Assembly (NCBI RefSeq): GCF_016902535.1
Contig: NZ_JACSNY010000016.1
Coordinates: 1-41,775 of the forward strand
DNA: 41,775 nucleotides
Reading direction: 5' to 3'
Source: Anaerotignum lactatifermentans
GTDB lineage: Bacteria; Bacillota; Clostridia; Lachnospirales; Anaerotignaceae
The notes below the pieces were generated by a model. The model made no database searches. It saw only the letters and a list, made by a program, of their open reading frames with translations, and was not told the origin of the DNA. Positions 1-7,293 of the stretch are shown in pieces; within the stretch, counting starts at the first letter, position 1; each line of letters opens with the position of its first letter. The translations under genes and the position numbers were made by a program.

Positions 1-14
1 TTATAGTGGCTCAT
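1..14 (-). CDS. IS30-family transposase, N-terminal start only (partial)
   Basis: The first 14 bases, read on the minus strand, give ATG AGC CAC TAT AA, that is MSHY, cut by the window edge. A strong ribosome binding site (AGGAGGA) sits 3 bases upstream, at about 18-24. MSHYK is a familiar start of IS30-family transposases. The assignment rests mainly on the inverted repeat at 83-108, which matches the end of the IS30 transposase gene at the other edge. The rest of the gene lies to the left of the window. Inference; the coding part alone is too short to prove it. Confidence 0.6.
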
Positions 15-82
15 AGTTCCTCCTAGTTTAATGGATGTCTTTGCAAACACCATTTTACCAGAAACTGTGAGTCATTTTTACT

Positions 83-108
83 TGTTGCACTTAGATTATA
101 AATTCAAA
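83..108. repeat. IS30-type terminal inverted repeat (5' end of the left IS copy)
   Basis: The run TGTTGCACTTAG followed by ATTATAAATTCAA mirrors the end at 41675-41699 (TGTTGCATTTAA, then CTTGACAATTCAA on the minus strand). Both share TGTTGCA, TTA, TT and AATTCAA in the same order with one gap. Read from outside inwards they give TTGAATT...GCAACA, the layout of IS30-family tips. The element boundary is therefore placed near base 108-110. Confidence 0.65.
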
Positions 109-154
109 ATAAAAATAAAAGAAAAGGGGCTTGTTTTTTGAAAGGAGGGGTCTT

Positions 155-388
155 ATGTTCGGCATGACAAAATGCGTTACCATCTCCCATCCGCAGGAGC
201 GGGAACGAATCATACAGCTTTTCACAGAGCACCAGATCGACTACAAGGTCAAAGGGGACAACGTAAACCAGATGGGGCCTCTGGGCAGTCCCGTCAACGT
301 CAATTCCGTCCGCCTCAGCTACACTTTCTACGTCAAAAAAGACCAGCTGGAGGCGGCGCTGGCCCTGATCCAAAGAAACTGGGACTGA
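155..388 (+). CDS. Small hypothetical protein, DUF2007-like
   Basis: A 77-residue soluble protein. The ATG at 155 is preceded by AAAGGAGGGG at 141-150 with 4 bases of spacing, so it is preferred to an in-frame TTG at 131. The layout is a short beta strand (CVTISHP), a helix (ERERIIQLFTEHQIDYKVK) and a final strand-helix (YTFYVKKDQLEAALALI). This resembles the small ferredoxin-like DUF2007 signal-transducing-protein family by pattern only. It lies about 45 bp from the tip of the left IS copy, so its native promoter may have been displaced. A bidirectional terminator follows immediately. Function unknown. Confidence 0.75.
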   Translation: MFGMTKCVTISHPQERERIIQLFTEHQIDYKVKGDNVNQMGPLGSPVNVNSVRLSYTFYVKKDQLEAALALIQRNWD

Positions 389-392
389 ATAC

Positions 393-431
393 AAAAAGGC
401 ATGGAACCATCCGGCTCCATGCCTCTTCTTT
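393..431. terminator. Bidirectional intrinsic terminator
   Basis: An 8-bp perfect stem (GGCATGGA 398-405 / TCCATGCC 416-423) is flanked by AAAAA on the left and a T-rich run on the right. It serves the small gene on the plus strand and trmB on the minus strand. Confidence 0.85.
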
Positions 432-434
432 TCT

Positions 435-1085
435 TTATTTTTTCTCATCCTCCATGCCGTATCTGGCTTCCAGCCGGTAAATGGGCATCCCCTGAGAGGA
501 AAATTTCTCCTCGTATTCCGTCATAATATTCCCCTCAAAATCACTGTTGTGCAGATCCAGAGAAATATTGGACAGTTTCCAGTTGTCGGCGCAGAACTCG
601 TTCAGGGAAAACTCAAAGAGGTTCCGGTTATCCGTCTTGAAGAAAATCTCGCCTTTTTCCCCAAAGGCCTCCCGATAGCTCTGGAGATATTCCCGATAGG
701 TCAGCCGCCGTTTGTACATCCGCTTTTTGGGCCATGGATCGCTGAAATTCAGGTACAGCCGCTGGAACTCTCCCGTAGCGAACAATTCCGTCAGTTTTTT
801 GGCATCGCTCCAGACAAAGGCCAGATTGGGCAGTTCCTCCTTGGTGCGTCTGGCCGCCACCGCCACCACGCTCAGCTGCCGCTCAATGCCCACAAAATTG
901 ATATGGGGGAAAGCCTCGGCGTTCTGACGGATAAAGCCGCCCTTGCCGCAGCCGATCTCCACATATATGGGATTATCGTTGCCGAAATACTCCGCCCATT
1001 TTCCCTTCAGCTCCTGGGCGTTTTTGATAACGTGGCTATTCTGTTCCAGTTCCGCCTCCGCCCACGGTTTTTTTCGTATTCTCAT
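435..1085 (-). CDS. trmB: tRNA (guanine-N7-)-methyltransferase TrmB
   Basis: A 216-residue SAM-dependent methyltransferase that makes m7G46 in the variable loop of tRNA. Visible family motifs are the SAM loop VEIGCGKGGFI (about residues 44-54), VGIERQ, LNFSDPWPKKRMYKRRLT (about 110-130, the TrmB signature) and FKTDN. The ATG at 1085 follows AAGGAG at 7-8 bases; an upstream in-frame ATG at 1109 has no such site. The promoter TTGCGG-17-TATGAT lies at 1122-1150. A TGTATACA palindrome in the leader is discussed separately. Length and motifs are normal; function is established for the family. Confidence 0.97.
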   Translation of the reverse strand: MRIRKKPWAEAELEQNSHVIKNAQELKGKWAEYFGNDNPIYVEIGCGKGGFIRQNAEAFPHINFVGIERQLSVVAVAARRTKEELPNLAFVWSDAKKLTELFATGEFQRLYLNFSDPWPKKRMYKRRLTYREYLQSYREAFGEKGEIFFKTDNRNLFEFSLNEFCADNWKLSNISLDLHNSDFEGNIMTEYEEKFSSQGMPIYRLEARYGMEDEKK

Positions 1086-1100
1086 AGTCAGACTCCTTAC

Positions 1101-1108
1101 TGTATACA
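1101..1108. promoter_or_regulatory. TGTATACA palindrome in the trmB leader, possible GntR-type operator
   Basis: An 8-bp perfect palindrome, TGTATACA, starts 14 bp downstream of the trmB -10 box. On the minus strand it reads TGTATACAGTA, identical over 11 bases to the ispE-gntR leader at 23731-23741. The flanks are also similar (ATAGAA then A-rich DNA before it). GTATAC cores are common in operators of FCD-type GntR regulators. Inference. Confidence 0.35.
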
Positions 1109-1121
1109 TCCTTTTCGTTCT

Positions 1122-1150
1122 ATCATACTATCGAAACGAAAATCCCGCAA
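1122..1150 (-). promoter_or_regulatory. Sigma-A promoter of trmB
   Basis: On the minus strand TTGCGG (1150-1145), a 17-bp spacer and TATGAT (1127-1122). It is the only good promoter between trmB and the gene behind it. Confidence 0.6.
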
Positions 1151-1165
1151 CGCTTTTTTGGGAAA

Positions 1166-2350
1166 TTACCGGGAAACCTTGCCGATCCAGTAGCCAAAGG
1201 CCGGGTCCTGTTCCATGGGACGGAACCATACCAGACCCAAAGCGGCGGCCCGCTTCCGGTCCTCCTCCCGGAACTGTTCCGGCAGCCCCAGCAGAAGGCC
1301 GTCTCCCTCGGCTCTGGCAATAAGATGGCGGTATCTGTGGCAGGCGGAAAGGAAAAAAATATCCCGGTTCCAGTAAAAAGGCCCCAGACAAAGAGCCTCT
1401 TCCGGCAGGATGCACTGCCACGCTTCTTCCCCGCCGAAGGGGTACAGAGTCTCATGTCCTTCCAGCAGCCAGCTTTCCTTTTGCGGCTGTTTTTCCTTCT
1501 CCTGTTTTTCCGTTTTCTCCTCCGGCGCTGTCGTTTCTTCCCCGGCATCCTCCTGCGCCTCGGCCTCTTTTTCCGGCGGCTGTTCCTCCGCCTCTGCCGG
1601 TACCGTTTCCCCTACTGCTTCCGGCTCTTTCTCTTGCGCCGCCACAGAATGACTTCCTATTCCCAAGATCCGCTGGTTCTCCTCTTCCGTCAGCAGGCCC
1701 ATTTCCGTCAGTTCCTCCATCTCCTGCCGGAACTTTTTCAGCAGATCACGAAAACTGCCGTGGCCTTCCATCATGCCGCCGTCATTGGCGGGCTCTTTCT
1801 TTGTTTCTGTCAAAACCTCCGTTTTTTCTTCTTTCCCCTGCTCCGTCAAAACTGACAGCGGCTGTTCCGGAACCGTTTTCTCCTCTTTGGGCGGGCACAG
1901 AACGGCGGCCTCCGCCGCTTTCAGCCCATCTCCCTGAGAAAAAGCCTGCCGCCATTCCCGTTTTTCCCCAAAGTAGGCCGTCAAGGGCGCCGAAAGTCCT
2001 CTGCCGTCCTCTTCCCTGGCCAGCACCACCACCGCGTAAACATCTTCCGCCTGACAGTCTCCCAGCCGGTCGGCGGGAAAATCCCATTTCAGCTCACCCT
2101 GTCCTCCGGGGCTGATGGGCAGTTCGCCGCCGAAAAAGGTCCGTGGCTGTCCGTCCTTTTCCGCCACGGCATATACGCCGTACCATCCCCGGCTTCTGGG
2201 CCGCAGTCCCTGGGCCGTGATATGCAGCCTTGCCTGTCCGTTTTTGATCTCCAGCACACAGCTGCCCCAGGGCGTTTTCTGCTGGAGGCCATAGCCCGCC
2301 GTCTCCTGCCGCAGCATCAGATATATCTTATCATACCGTCTGTTATACAT
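1166..2350 (-). CDS. Hypothetical protein with beta-rich N-terminal domain, charged linker and DUF6128-like C-terminal domain
   Basis: A 394-residue protein without signal peptide or membrane segment. Residues about 1-140 look like a compact beta domain (WGSCVLEIKNGQARLHITAQGL is its start). Residues about 150-285 are low-complexity and rich in E, K, Q, T and P. Residues about 290-394 form a conserved-looking domain with LLEGHETLYPF, LGPFYWNRDIFFLSACHRYRHLI, LLLGLPEQFREEDRKRAAALGL and a final FGYWIGKV. The C-terminal pattern is like a clostridial domain of unknown function (DUF6128, from memory). The ATG at 2350 has GGGAGG 8 bases upstream. Function unknown; a scaffold role would be speculation. 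Confidence 0.85.
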   Translation of the reverse strand: MYNRRYDKIYLMLRQETAGYGLQQKTPWGSCVLEIKNGQARLHITAQGLRPRSRGWYGVYAVAEKDGQPRTFFGGELPISPGGQGELKWDFPADRLGDCQAEDVYAVVVLAREEDGRGLSAPLTAYFGEKREWRQAFSQGDGLKAAEAAVLCPPKEEKTVPEQPLSVLTEQGKEEKTEVLTETKKEPANDGGMMEGHGSFRDLLKKFRQEMEELTEMGLLTEEENQRILGIGSHSVAAQEKEPEAVGETVPAEAEEQPPEKEAEAQEDAGEETTAPEEKTEKQEKEKQPQKESWLLEGHETLYPFGGEEAWQCILPEEALCLGPFYWNRDIFFLSACHRYRHLIARAEGDGLLLGLPEQFREEDRKRAAALGLVWFRPMEQDPAFGYWIGKVSR

Positions 2351-2450
2351 TCCGCCGTCCTCCCTTTGCTTGTCTGTACCGCTACCATCCTATGCGAAAG
2401 GGGACAAAAAAAGAACCGCACCGGCGGGCTTTCCGAAAACCGCCGAAATA

Positions 2451-2493
2451 AAAAAAGGCCAACATCCTTTTTAAACGCAGGGATGTCCGCCTT
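2451..2493 (-). terminator. Intrinsic terminator of the CYTH gene
   Basis: On the minus strand AAGGCGGACATCC pairs with GGATGTTGGCCTT (with G-U pairs), followed by seven or more T residues. It lies just beyond the stop codon at 2521. Confidence 0.75.
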
Positions 2494-2520
2494 CTTTTCC
2501 ATGAAACAGCCGGGGAAATA

Positions 2521-2985
2521 TCATTCCTTTTCCTCCGGAATGCCGTACAAAGCCAGAGCGGTATTTTTATAGGCCTTGTCCATGGTCACATCCTTCCCGA
2601 ACCACTGGGGCGGCACAAAGGCTTTCGCCTCCTCCATGGACGTGAACTCTACTTCTGTGGTCGTCAGCCCCAGGAGAGGGCCCTCGTAGATATCCACCTC
2701 CGCCGTCAGGCCATTCTCCAAAGGCACCAGATACCGCCGTTTTTCCACCGGCGGCGTTTCCGCCTTTTCCAGCAGCTTTTCGTATTCCTCCCGGGACAGG
2801 GGCAGCTCAAATTCCTCCTTGGCCATGAGCCCCTTTCCCTTCACCGTCAGGATAAAATCCTGATCCTGTCTGCGCAGGCGAATGGTAGGGGACAGACTGA
2901 TATAGCACTGGCTGATCTGATGACTGGGATATACATTCAGGGAAAAAGGTACTTCCTTCGTCAGAAATTTCCGTTCAATCTCCAT
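2521..2985 (-). CDS. CYTH domain protein (triphosphate tunnel metalloenzyme)
   Basis: A 154-residue CYTH (class IV adenylate cyclase / thiamine triphosphatase) domain. The N-terminal MEIERKFL gives the ExExK signature at residues 2-6, and internal strands carry the expected alternating charged residues (IRLRRQDQDFILTVKGKG; ELPLSREEYE; KRRYLVPLENGLTAEVDIYEGPL; TTEVEFTSMEEA). Members hydrolyse tripolyphosphate or nucleoside/thiamine triphosphates; the substrate here cannot be told. The ATG at 2985 is preceded by AAGGAGGAG; longer in-frame starts would run into the promoter TTGACA-17-TATGCT. It is divergent from the DJ-1 gene. Confidence 0.92.
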   Translation of the reverse strand: MEIERKFLTKEVPFSLNVYPSHQISQCYISLSPTIRLRRQDQDFILTVKGKGLMAKEEFELPLSREEYEKLLEKAETPPVEKRRYLVPLENGLTAEVDIYEGPLLGLTTTEVEFTSMEEAKAFVPPQWFGKDVTMDKAYKNTALALYGIPEEKE

Positions 2986-3007
2986 GGTATCTCCTCCTTT
3001 TTTGTCC

Positions 3008-3036
3008 AGCATACCCCGCCCGGCGTCCTCTGTCAA
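3008..3036 (-). promoter_or_regulatory. Sigma-A promoter of the CYTH gene
   Basis: Minus strand TTGACA (3036-3031), 17-bp spacer, TATGCT (3013-3008), about 22 bp before the start codon. Confidence 0.65.
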
Positions 3037-3047
3037 CTGTCCCGCCC

Positions 3048-3076
3048 TTGATAAATGCAGGATTTCGGCATATAAT
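3048..3076 (+). promoter_or_regulatory. Sigma-A promoter of the DJ-1 gene
   Basis: TTGATA (3048-3053), 17-bp spacer, perfect TATAAT (3071-3076), 37 bp before the start codon at 3114. Divergent from and back to back with the CYTH promoter. Confidence 0.85.
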
Positions 3077-3113
3077 ACAGATAAATACAAATCCACACAG
3101 GAGGTGTTTTCCT

Positions 3114-3668
3114 ATGAAAAAGGCATTGATTTTTCTGGCGGAGGGCTTCGAGGAAATGGAAGCCGTAACGCCTTTGGATCTTCTGCGCCGTGCCGGCGTA
3201 GACGCGAAATTCGTTTCCCTGAGCGGCAACTTGATGGTCACCGGTTCCCATGGCGTTGCCTATCGAGCTGACTGCCTCTTTGACGTAAAAGAAGCCCAGA
3301 CAGCGGATATGCTGATTCTGCCCGGCGGTATGCCCGGTTCCGTACATCTGCAGGAGGATGAAACCCTGGGCAAACTCCTTTGCCAGTTCCATGAAGAAGG
3401 CAAATTCGTATGCGCCATCTGCGCCGCCCCCATGGTTCTGGGCCATCTGGGCATCCTCAAAGGCAAAAAAGCCACCATTTATCCCGGCATGGAGGACAAG
3501 CTGCTGGGCGCAACCCCTGTGGCAGAGCTTGTCTGCACAGACGGAAATGTCGTTACCGGCAGAGGCCCCGGCGCCGCCGTTCCCTTTGCCCTGACGCTGG
3601 TTTCTCTTCTGGAAGGCCCGGAAAAGACAGCCGCTCTCAAAGAGAGTATTGTGTATCAGACAGTCTGA
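3114..3668 (+). CDS. DJ-1/PfpI family protein
   Basis: A 184-residue flavodoxin-like protein of the DJ-1 clade (YajL/ThiJ type). Seen: the N-terminal LIFLAEGFEEMEAV with the conserved Glu of the active site (residues 5-18), ILPGGMPGS (about 66-74), and the nucleophile elbow CAICAAPMVLGHLG (the Cys of ICAAP near residue 104). The family covers redox-sensing chaperone and deglycase-like activities. AGGAGGT lies 8-9 bases before the ATG. Its 3' end overlaps the convergent HTH gene by 32 bases, and no terminator separates them. Confidence 0.95.
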   Translation: MKKALIFLAEGFEEMEAVTPLDLLRRAGVDAKFVSLSGNLMVTGSHGVAYRADCLFDVKEAQTADMLILPGGMPGSVHLQEDETLGKLLCQFHEEGKFVCAICAAPMVLGHLGILKGKKATIYPGMEDKLLGATPVAELVCTDGNVVTGRGPGAAVPFALTLVSLLEGPEKTAALKESIVYQTV

Positions 3669-4053
3669 TGGCGGAAAAAAGCAGCGGCAGCAGGGAGGAA
3701 GGAATCTGTTCCATCCCGGTCTTTTTTGCCGCCGCCTGCACCACGCCGATCTCAATATCATAAATATAAGAGACTTCCTCCTGGGTCAGTGCCCCTCCCA
3801 GCCCCACAAACAGCTGGCGGCGGAACATCTGGCACAGGGGTGAGGTCCCCTTTCGCATCAGCCGCAGAAAATCCTCCCGGCGCACCGGCGTATCGCTTCG
3901 GCCTAAAATCTCCGCCGCTTCCTGCGATGAGATGCCCAGAACAGCGGCGGCTTTTTCCATCGAAAAAGACCGGCGTGCCGTTTTTAACAGCAGATCCGCC
4001 GCGGCGATCCCCGGCTGTATCCGTTTTTCGTAGTAATCCAAAAATGTTTCCAT
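3637..4053 (-). CDS. Small helix-turn-helix-like hypothetical protein
   Basis: A 138-residue, mostly alpha-helical soluble protein. Residues about 24-48 (SFSMEKAAAVLGISSQEAAEILGR) look like a helix-turn-helix, followed by RREDFLRLMRKGTSPLCQMFRRQL and a second helical half (LTQEEVSYIYDIEIGVVQAAAKKTG). The ATG at 4053 is preceded by GAGGGGGAA, which separates it from upstream in-frame codons that run through the opposite gene. A TGTTACAAT extended -10 lies at 4085-4093 on the minus strand. A regulator is possible; no family is assigned. Confidence 0.75.
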   Translation of the reverse strand: METFLDYYEKRIQPGIAAADLLLKTARRSFSMEKAAAVLGISSQEAAEILGRSDTPVRREDFLRLMRKGTSPLCQMFRRQLFVGLGGALTQEEVSYIYDIEIGVVQAAAKKTGMEQIPSSLLPLLFSAIRLSDTQYSL

Positions 4054-4143
4054 AAGCAGTGTTCCCCCTCTTTGTTCTAGGGCTATTGTAACAGCCCGCC
4101 GAGGGGCCGCGCCACAGGGAATGGATGGAAGGAAGGCAGGACC

Positions 4144-4665
4144 ATGAACGCGATCCAGAAATATTTTAAATACCGTCAAAGTCTCATCGACCAATACGCC
4201 AAGGGAGACATGACCAAGCGGGAATATCTCCAGCGCAATTATGAAGCGGTGATCTACGGCGACATCGGCCCCTTCCATAACATGGATACGGTGGAAAAGG
4301 CCCTTTTCAATTACCAGTATTACAACGCGCTGGCAAAAGAAATGAAAACCGTCAGCACCACCCGGGACATGGACTATGAGCTGAAACGGGATTATATAGA
4401 AAAAAGCAATTATTATTACAGCAAAAAGGACAAGGCCACTCTGACCGCTCTGCGGATGCTGGATTTTCAGGGCGTAGAGGCCTATTTTATCAAAATCCGC
4501 AGCAAATACCTGAAAGGAAAGCTCTTCGAGATCGTCATTCCCGAGGAGGGCATCATCCTCCACTCCACCAGCACGCTGATCCTGAAATGTCTGCGGGAGG
4601 AGGGCGTATTCCACGAGGAAAGCAGGAAATCCATCATTGATGATTATGTGAATAGAAGGTATTAA
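4144..4665 (+). CDS. Conserved clostridial hypothetical protein, DUF6648-like
   Basis: A 173-residue soluble protein rich in Y, K, N and E, starting MNAIQKYFKYRQSLIDQY with conserved-looking AKGDMTKREYLQRNYEAV, FNYQYYNALAKEM and YYYSKKDKATLTALRMLDF. The C-terminal half has strand-like KYLKGKLFEIVIPEEGIILHS and ends FHEESRKSIIDDYVN. It resembles a Clostridia-restricted family of unknown function (DUF6648, from memory). GGAAGGAAGG lies ahead of the ATG. Monocistronic, with a terminator directly after the stop. Function unknown. Confidence 0.85.
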   Translation: MNAIQKYFKYRQSLIDQYAKGDMTKREYLQRNYEAVIYGDIGPFHNMDTVEKALFNYQYYNALAKEMKTVSTTRDMDYELKRDYIEKSNYYYSKKDKATLTALRMLDFQGVEAYFIKIRSKYLKGKLFEIVIPEEGIILHSTSTLILKCLREEGVFHEESRKSIIDDYVNRRY

Positions 4666-4712
4666 AAAAGACCGGTGTCTGCCTTGTGGGGAAAACATCC
4701 GGTCTTATTTTT
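4666..4712. terminator. Bidirectional intrinsic terminator
   Basis: AAGACCGG(TG) at 4668-4677 pairs with (CA)TCCGGTCTT at 4696-4706. An A-run precedes it and ATTTTT follows. It serves the plus gene ending at 4665 and the RpiR gene ending at 4721. Confidence 0.85.
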
Positions 4713-4720
4713 CGCCTTGC

Positions 4721-5584
4721 TCAGAACAGCCCTACCTTCGACAGATATTTGTCGATGAGCTGCAATTTCGCCTCTGTGGAATAGCCCATTTTTTTACTGA
4801 TAAAGGAGCAGAGCAGCTCCATGGTAAACAGTACCGCCACATAGGAGTTAAAGAAAGTATTGCTGTCTACGCTGACCGTCAGCAGCTGGGTAGCGTACTT
4901 GGCCAGAGGAGAACTTGCCTTATCCGTAATCAGCACAATCTTGGCCCCCGCCTCATAAGCCATCTGGGCCGCCAGCAGGTCCATTTCCGAATATCTGGGA
5001 AAGCTGACGGCAATAATGCAGTCGTTTTCCGTAATATCACACAAATGGTCAATGACATTCAACGCCGGGTGAGAGGTTTCGTATACATCCGGCAGAAGGT
5101 GCTTCAACAGCAGCAGCATCATATCCCCCACACAGGAATTGGCACGGGAGGTGACGATAAACTTCCGCTTGCTACCGGTAATCAGTCCCGCCGCCCGCTC
5201 GAAGGAAAGGGCATCATTCTGATTGACGCAGGATTTCAGATTCTGGAGCACATTGGAGAAATAGCTTTCCATAATATTGCTCTGGTCCAGCTTGCCGATA
5301 CTCAGCTTCAGACGCTCCGACGGGATGGTGATATTATCGGATACACTGTTGATCCGCTCTGTATAGGTCTTGCGGATGCTGCGCTGGAAATCCATAAAGC
5401 CGGTATAGCCCAGAGTTCTGGTAAAGCGGATTACGGAAGAATCACTGACATGCAGACGTCTGGCGATCTCCGTAGAGGTAATAAAGCAGGCCTCCGCGAA
5501 GTTATCCAATATAAATTCCGCGATGAGCTTCTCCTTTTTGGTCAGTTTCACGCCCATTAGCTGCGCTCTTAATTCTTCTGTCAT
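4721..5584 (-). CDS. MurR/RpiR family transcriptional regulator
   Basis: A 287-residue regulator with the two-domain plan of the family. The N-terminal HTH_6 domain (residues about 1-75) includes ITSTEIARRLHVSDSSVIRFTRTLGYTGFMDF. The C-terminal sugar-isomerase (SIS) domain (about 125-260) carries KFIVTSRANSCVGD and DCIIAVSFPRYSEMDLLAAQMAYEAGAKIVLITD. Such proteins sense sugar phosphates or amino sugars. The ATG at 5584 is spaced 6 bases from GGGGAG; a TTG two codons earlier would touch it. Promoter TTGAAA-17-TTAAAT at 5634-5662. No sugar enzyme is adjacent, so the ligand and targets are unknown. Confidence 0.93.
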   Translation of the reverse strand: MTEELRAQLMGVKLTKKEKLIAEFILDNFAEACFITSTEIARRLHVSDSSVIRFTRTLGYTGFMDFQRSIRKTYTERINSVSDNITIPSERLKLSIGKLDQSNIMESYFSNVLQNLKSCVNQNDALSFERAAGLITGSKRKFIVTSRANSCVGDMMLLLLKHLLPDVYETSHPALNVIDHLCDITENDCIIAVSFPRYSEMDLLAAQMAYEAGAKIVLITDKASSPLAKYATQLLTVSVDSNTFFNSYVAVLFTMELLCSFISKKMGYSTEAKLQLIDKYLSKVGLF

Positions 5585-5633
5585 CTCCAACTCCCCTTCT
5601 TTCTTTCCTCATACCAAGGACATTATTACTATC

Positions 5634-5662
5634 ATTTAAACACACTCCCTCTTTCTTTTCAA
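5634..5662 (-). promoter_or_regulatory. Likely promoter of the RpiR-type regulator
   Basis: Minus strand TTGAAA (5662-5657), 17-bp spacer, TTAAAT (5639-5634). The -10 is weak; moderate support. Confidence 0.45.
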
Positions 5663-5721
5663 GAGATACCGCAAAAATGCCCCTATTTTCTGAAATAAAT
5701 ACATTCGTAAGAAAGGAATTG

Positions 5722-5750
5722 TTGTTTCCCGCGGCATTATCGTATATAAT
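5722..5750 (+). promoter_or_regulatory. Sigma-A promoter of the COG2426-rsmA operon
   Basis: TTGTTT (5722-5727), 17-bp spacer, perfect TATAAT (5745-5750), 41 bp before the TTG start at 5792. Confidence 0.8.
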
Positions 5751-5791
5751 ATTGCAGTAAATAGAATCTAAAACATAATGGAGGAGATCCT

Positions 5792-6292
5792 TTGGCTGAA
5801 ACGATTGCAAACTGGTTTGTAGTAAATTTTGAAGGCACCATGGCGAGGGAACTGATTGTCTTTATCGTCTCCTTGCTGCCGATTCTGGAATTACGAGGCG
5901 GCATTATTGCCGGCTTTGCCATGAATATGGAATGGCTGCCTACTTTTATCATCGCTTATATCGGCAATATCCTGCCCATCCCCTTTATCCTGCTTTTCAT
6001 CCGCTATATCTTCAAACTGCTGAAGAAAACACCTCTCCACGGCGTTGTGGAATGGTGCGAAACCAGAGCGGAAAGAAAAAGCGATACCATCCGCAAATAC
6101 GCTTACTGGGGCGTGTTCCTGTTTGTGGCAATTCCCCTGCCGGGCACCGGCGCGTGGATGGGGGCCCTCATCAGCGCCCTGCTGAATATGGACCCGAAAA
6201 AAACCTTCCCTGTTATCATGCTGGGGGTACTGACGGCAGGCATCATTGTATCCGTACTGTCCTTCGGCGTGCTGGGCAGTCTGGGCATCTAA
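5792..6292 (+). CDS. COG2426 small multidrug-export-type membrane protein
   Basis: A 166-residue integral membrane protein of the Sm_multidrug_ex/COG2426 family. Predicted membrane segments are at about 18-40 (the conserved LPILELRGGIIAGFAM is here), 45-70, 105-130 (GVFLFVAIPLPGTGAWMGAL) and 140-165. The name comes from early heterologous work; no transport role is shown here. The start is TTG, supported by GGAGGAG at 5780-5786 and the lack of any other start. It precedes rsmA by 23 bp and is probably co-transcribed. Confidence 0.9.
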   Translation: MAETIANWFVVNFEGTMARELIVFIVSLLPILELRGGIIAGFAMNMEWLPTFIIAYIGNILPIPFILLFIRYIFKLLKKTPLHGVVEWCETRAERKSDTIRKYAYWGVFLFVAIPLPGTGAWMGALISALLNMDPKKTFPVIMLGVLTAGIIVSVLSFGVLGSLGI

Positions 6293-6315
6293 GTAGTTTG
6301 TAAGGAGCGAGCATC

Positions 6316-7188
6316 ATGGCAGAACGCATTTCCACCCCCTCCCGGACGAAAGAGATCATCGAGGAGAACGGGTTTTATTTCAAAAAGAATTTCGGGCAGA
6401 ACTTCCTCATCGACAGCAACATTCTGGACCGCATCGCCGACTGCGCCGGCGTCACATCCGAGGACTGCGTACTGGAAGTAGGCCCCGGCATCGGCAGTCT
6501 GACTCAGGTACTGGCGGAGCGCGCCGGTTCCGTCACCGCCGTGGAGATCGACAGCAACCTGATCCCCATACTGGCAAAAACGCTGGCGGACTATGACAAC
6601 ATCGAAGTTTTGAATCAGGATATCCTGAAAACGGACATCGACGCCATCATCCACGAAAAAAATCAGGACCGGCCCATTAAGGTAGTGGCCAACCTGCCCT
6701 ATTATATCACCACCCCCATCATCATGGATCTGCTGGAAAACGAGCGGAAGGTGGACAGTATCACCGTCATGGTGCAGAAGGAAGTGGCGGAACGGATGCA
6801 GGCAGGCCCCGGCGACAAGGAATACGGCGCCTTATCCATCGCCGTCCAGTATTACTGCGACGCCCATCTGGATATGATTGTGCCCCCCTCCTGCTTTATG
6901 CCCCGGCCCAAGGTAGCCTCCGCAGTCATCACCCTGAAGGTGCTGCCCCAGCGCAAAGTGGCGGCAAAGGATGAAAAAATGCTGTTCCATATTGTAAAAT
7001 GCGCCTTTGGCCAGCGCAGAAAAACACTTTTGAACTGTCTGTACAATCAGGGCGGCCTGAATCTGTCTAAGGAGGAACTGGCAGAGGTCCTGACTTCTCT
7101 GGGCTTTGACGAGCGCATCCGGGGTGAGGCGCTGTCCATCGAGGATTTCGCCAGACTTTCTGACGCCCTTTCTCAGAAAACCCAATAA
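6316..7188 (+). CDS. rsmA: 16S rRNA (adenine1518-N6/adenine1519-N6)-dimethyltransferase
   Basis: A 290-residue RsmA/KsgA, which dimethylates two adjacent adenines in the loop of 16S helix 45. Seen: KKNFGQNFLID near residues 24-34, SAM motif VLEVGPGIGSLT (about 53-64), VEIDSNL, and catalytic motif NLPYYITTPI (about 126-135). The C-terminal helical domain includes FGQRRKTLLN. AAGGAG lies before the ATG. Full length. It is followed after 23 bp by copy A of a palindromic repeat, which may act as its terminator. Confidence 0.97.
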   Translation: MAERISTPSRTKEIIEENGFYFKKNFGQNFLIDSNILDRIADCAGVTSEDCVLEVGPGIGSLTQVLAERAGSVTAVEIDSNLIPILAKTLADYDNIEVLNQDILKTDIDAIIHEKNQDRPIKVVANLPYYITTPIIMDLLENERKVDSITVMVQKEVAERMQAGPGDKEYGALSIAVQYYCDAHLDMIVPPSCFMPRPKVASAVITLKVLPQRKVAAKDEKMLFHIVKCAFGQRRKTLLNCLYNQGGLNLSKEELAEVLTSLGFDERIRGEALSIEDFARLSDALSQKTQ

Positions 7189-7211
7189 AAAAACTGTCTT
7201 CCTTAGGGCAT

Positions 7212-7293
7212 CTTCATAAGAAAACAAATATTGCCGGAATCCTTATAAAAAAAGGAATTCCGGCAATTCAATTTTGATCGGAATTGTTTTCTT
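7212..7293. repeat. Dispersed palindromic repeat, copy A (82 bp)
   Basis: An 82-bp nested palindrome. The outer arms are AAGAAAACAA (7219-7228) and TTGTTTTCTT (7284-7293); the inner arms are GCCGGAATCC (7233-7242) and GGAATTCCGGC (7254-7264). Hand alignment with copy B at 16877-16958 (same length, same orientation) gives about 67 of 82 identical positions. Differences concentrate in the inner loop and one outer-loop segment. It may also act as a terminator for rsmA. Confidence 0.8.

Noticed and set aside
4054-4698. N-terminal extension of the HTH gene (3637-4053) through the opposite gene at 4144-4665
   Set aside because: The extension is antisense to a credible gene, and a ribosome binding site stands before the ATG at 4053.
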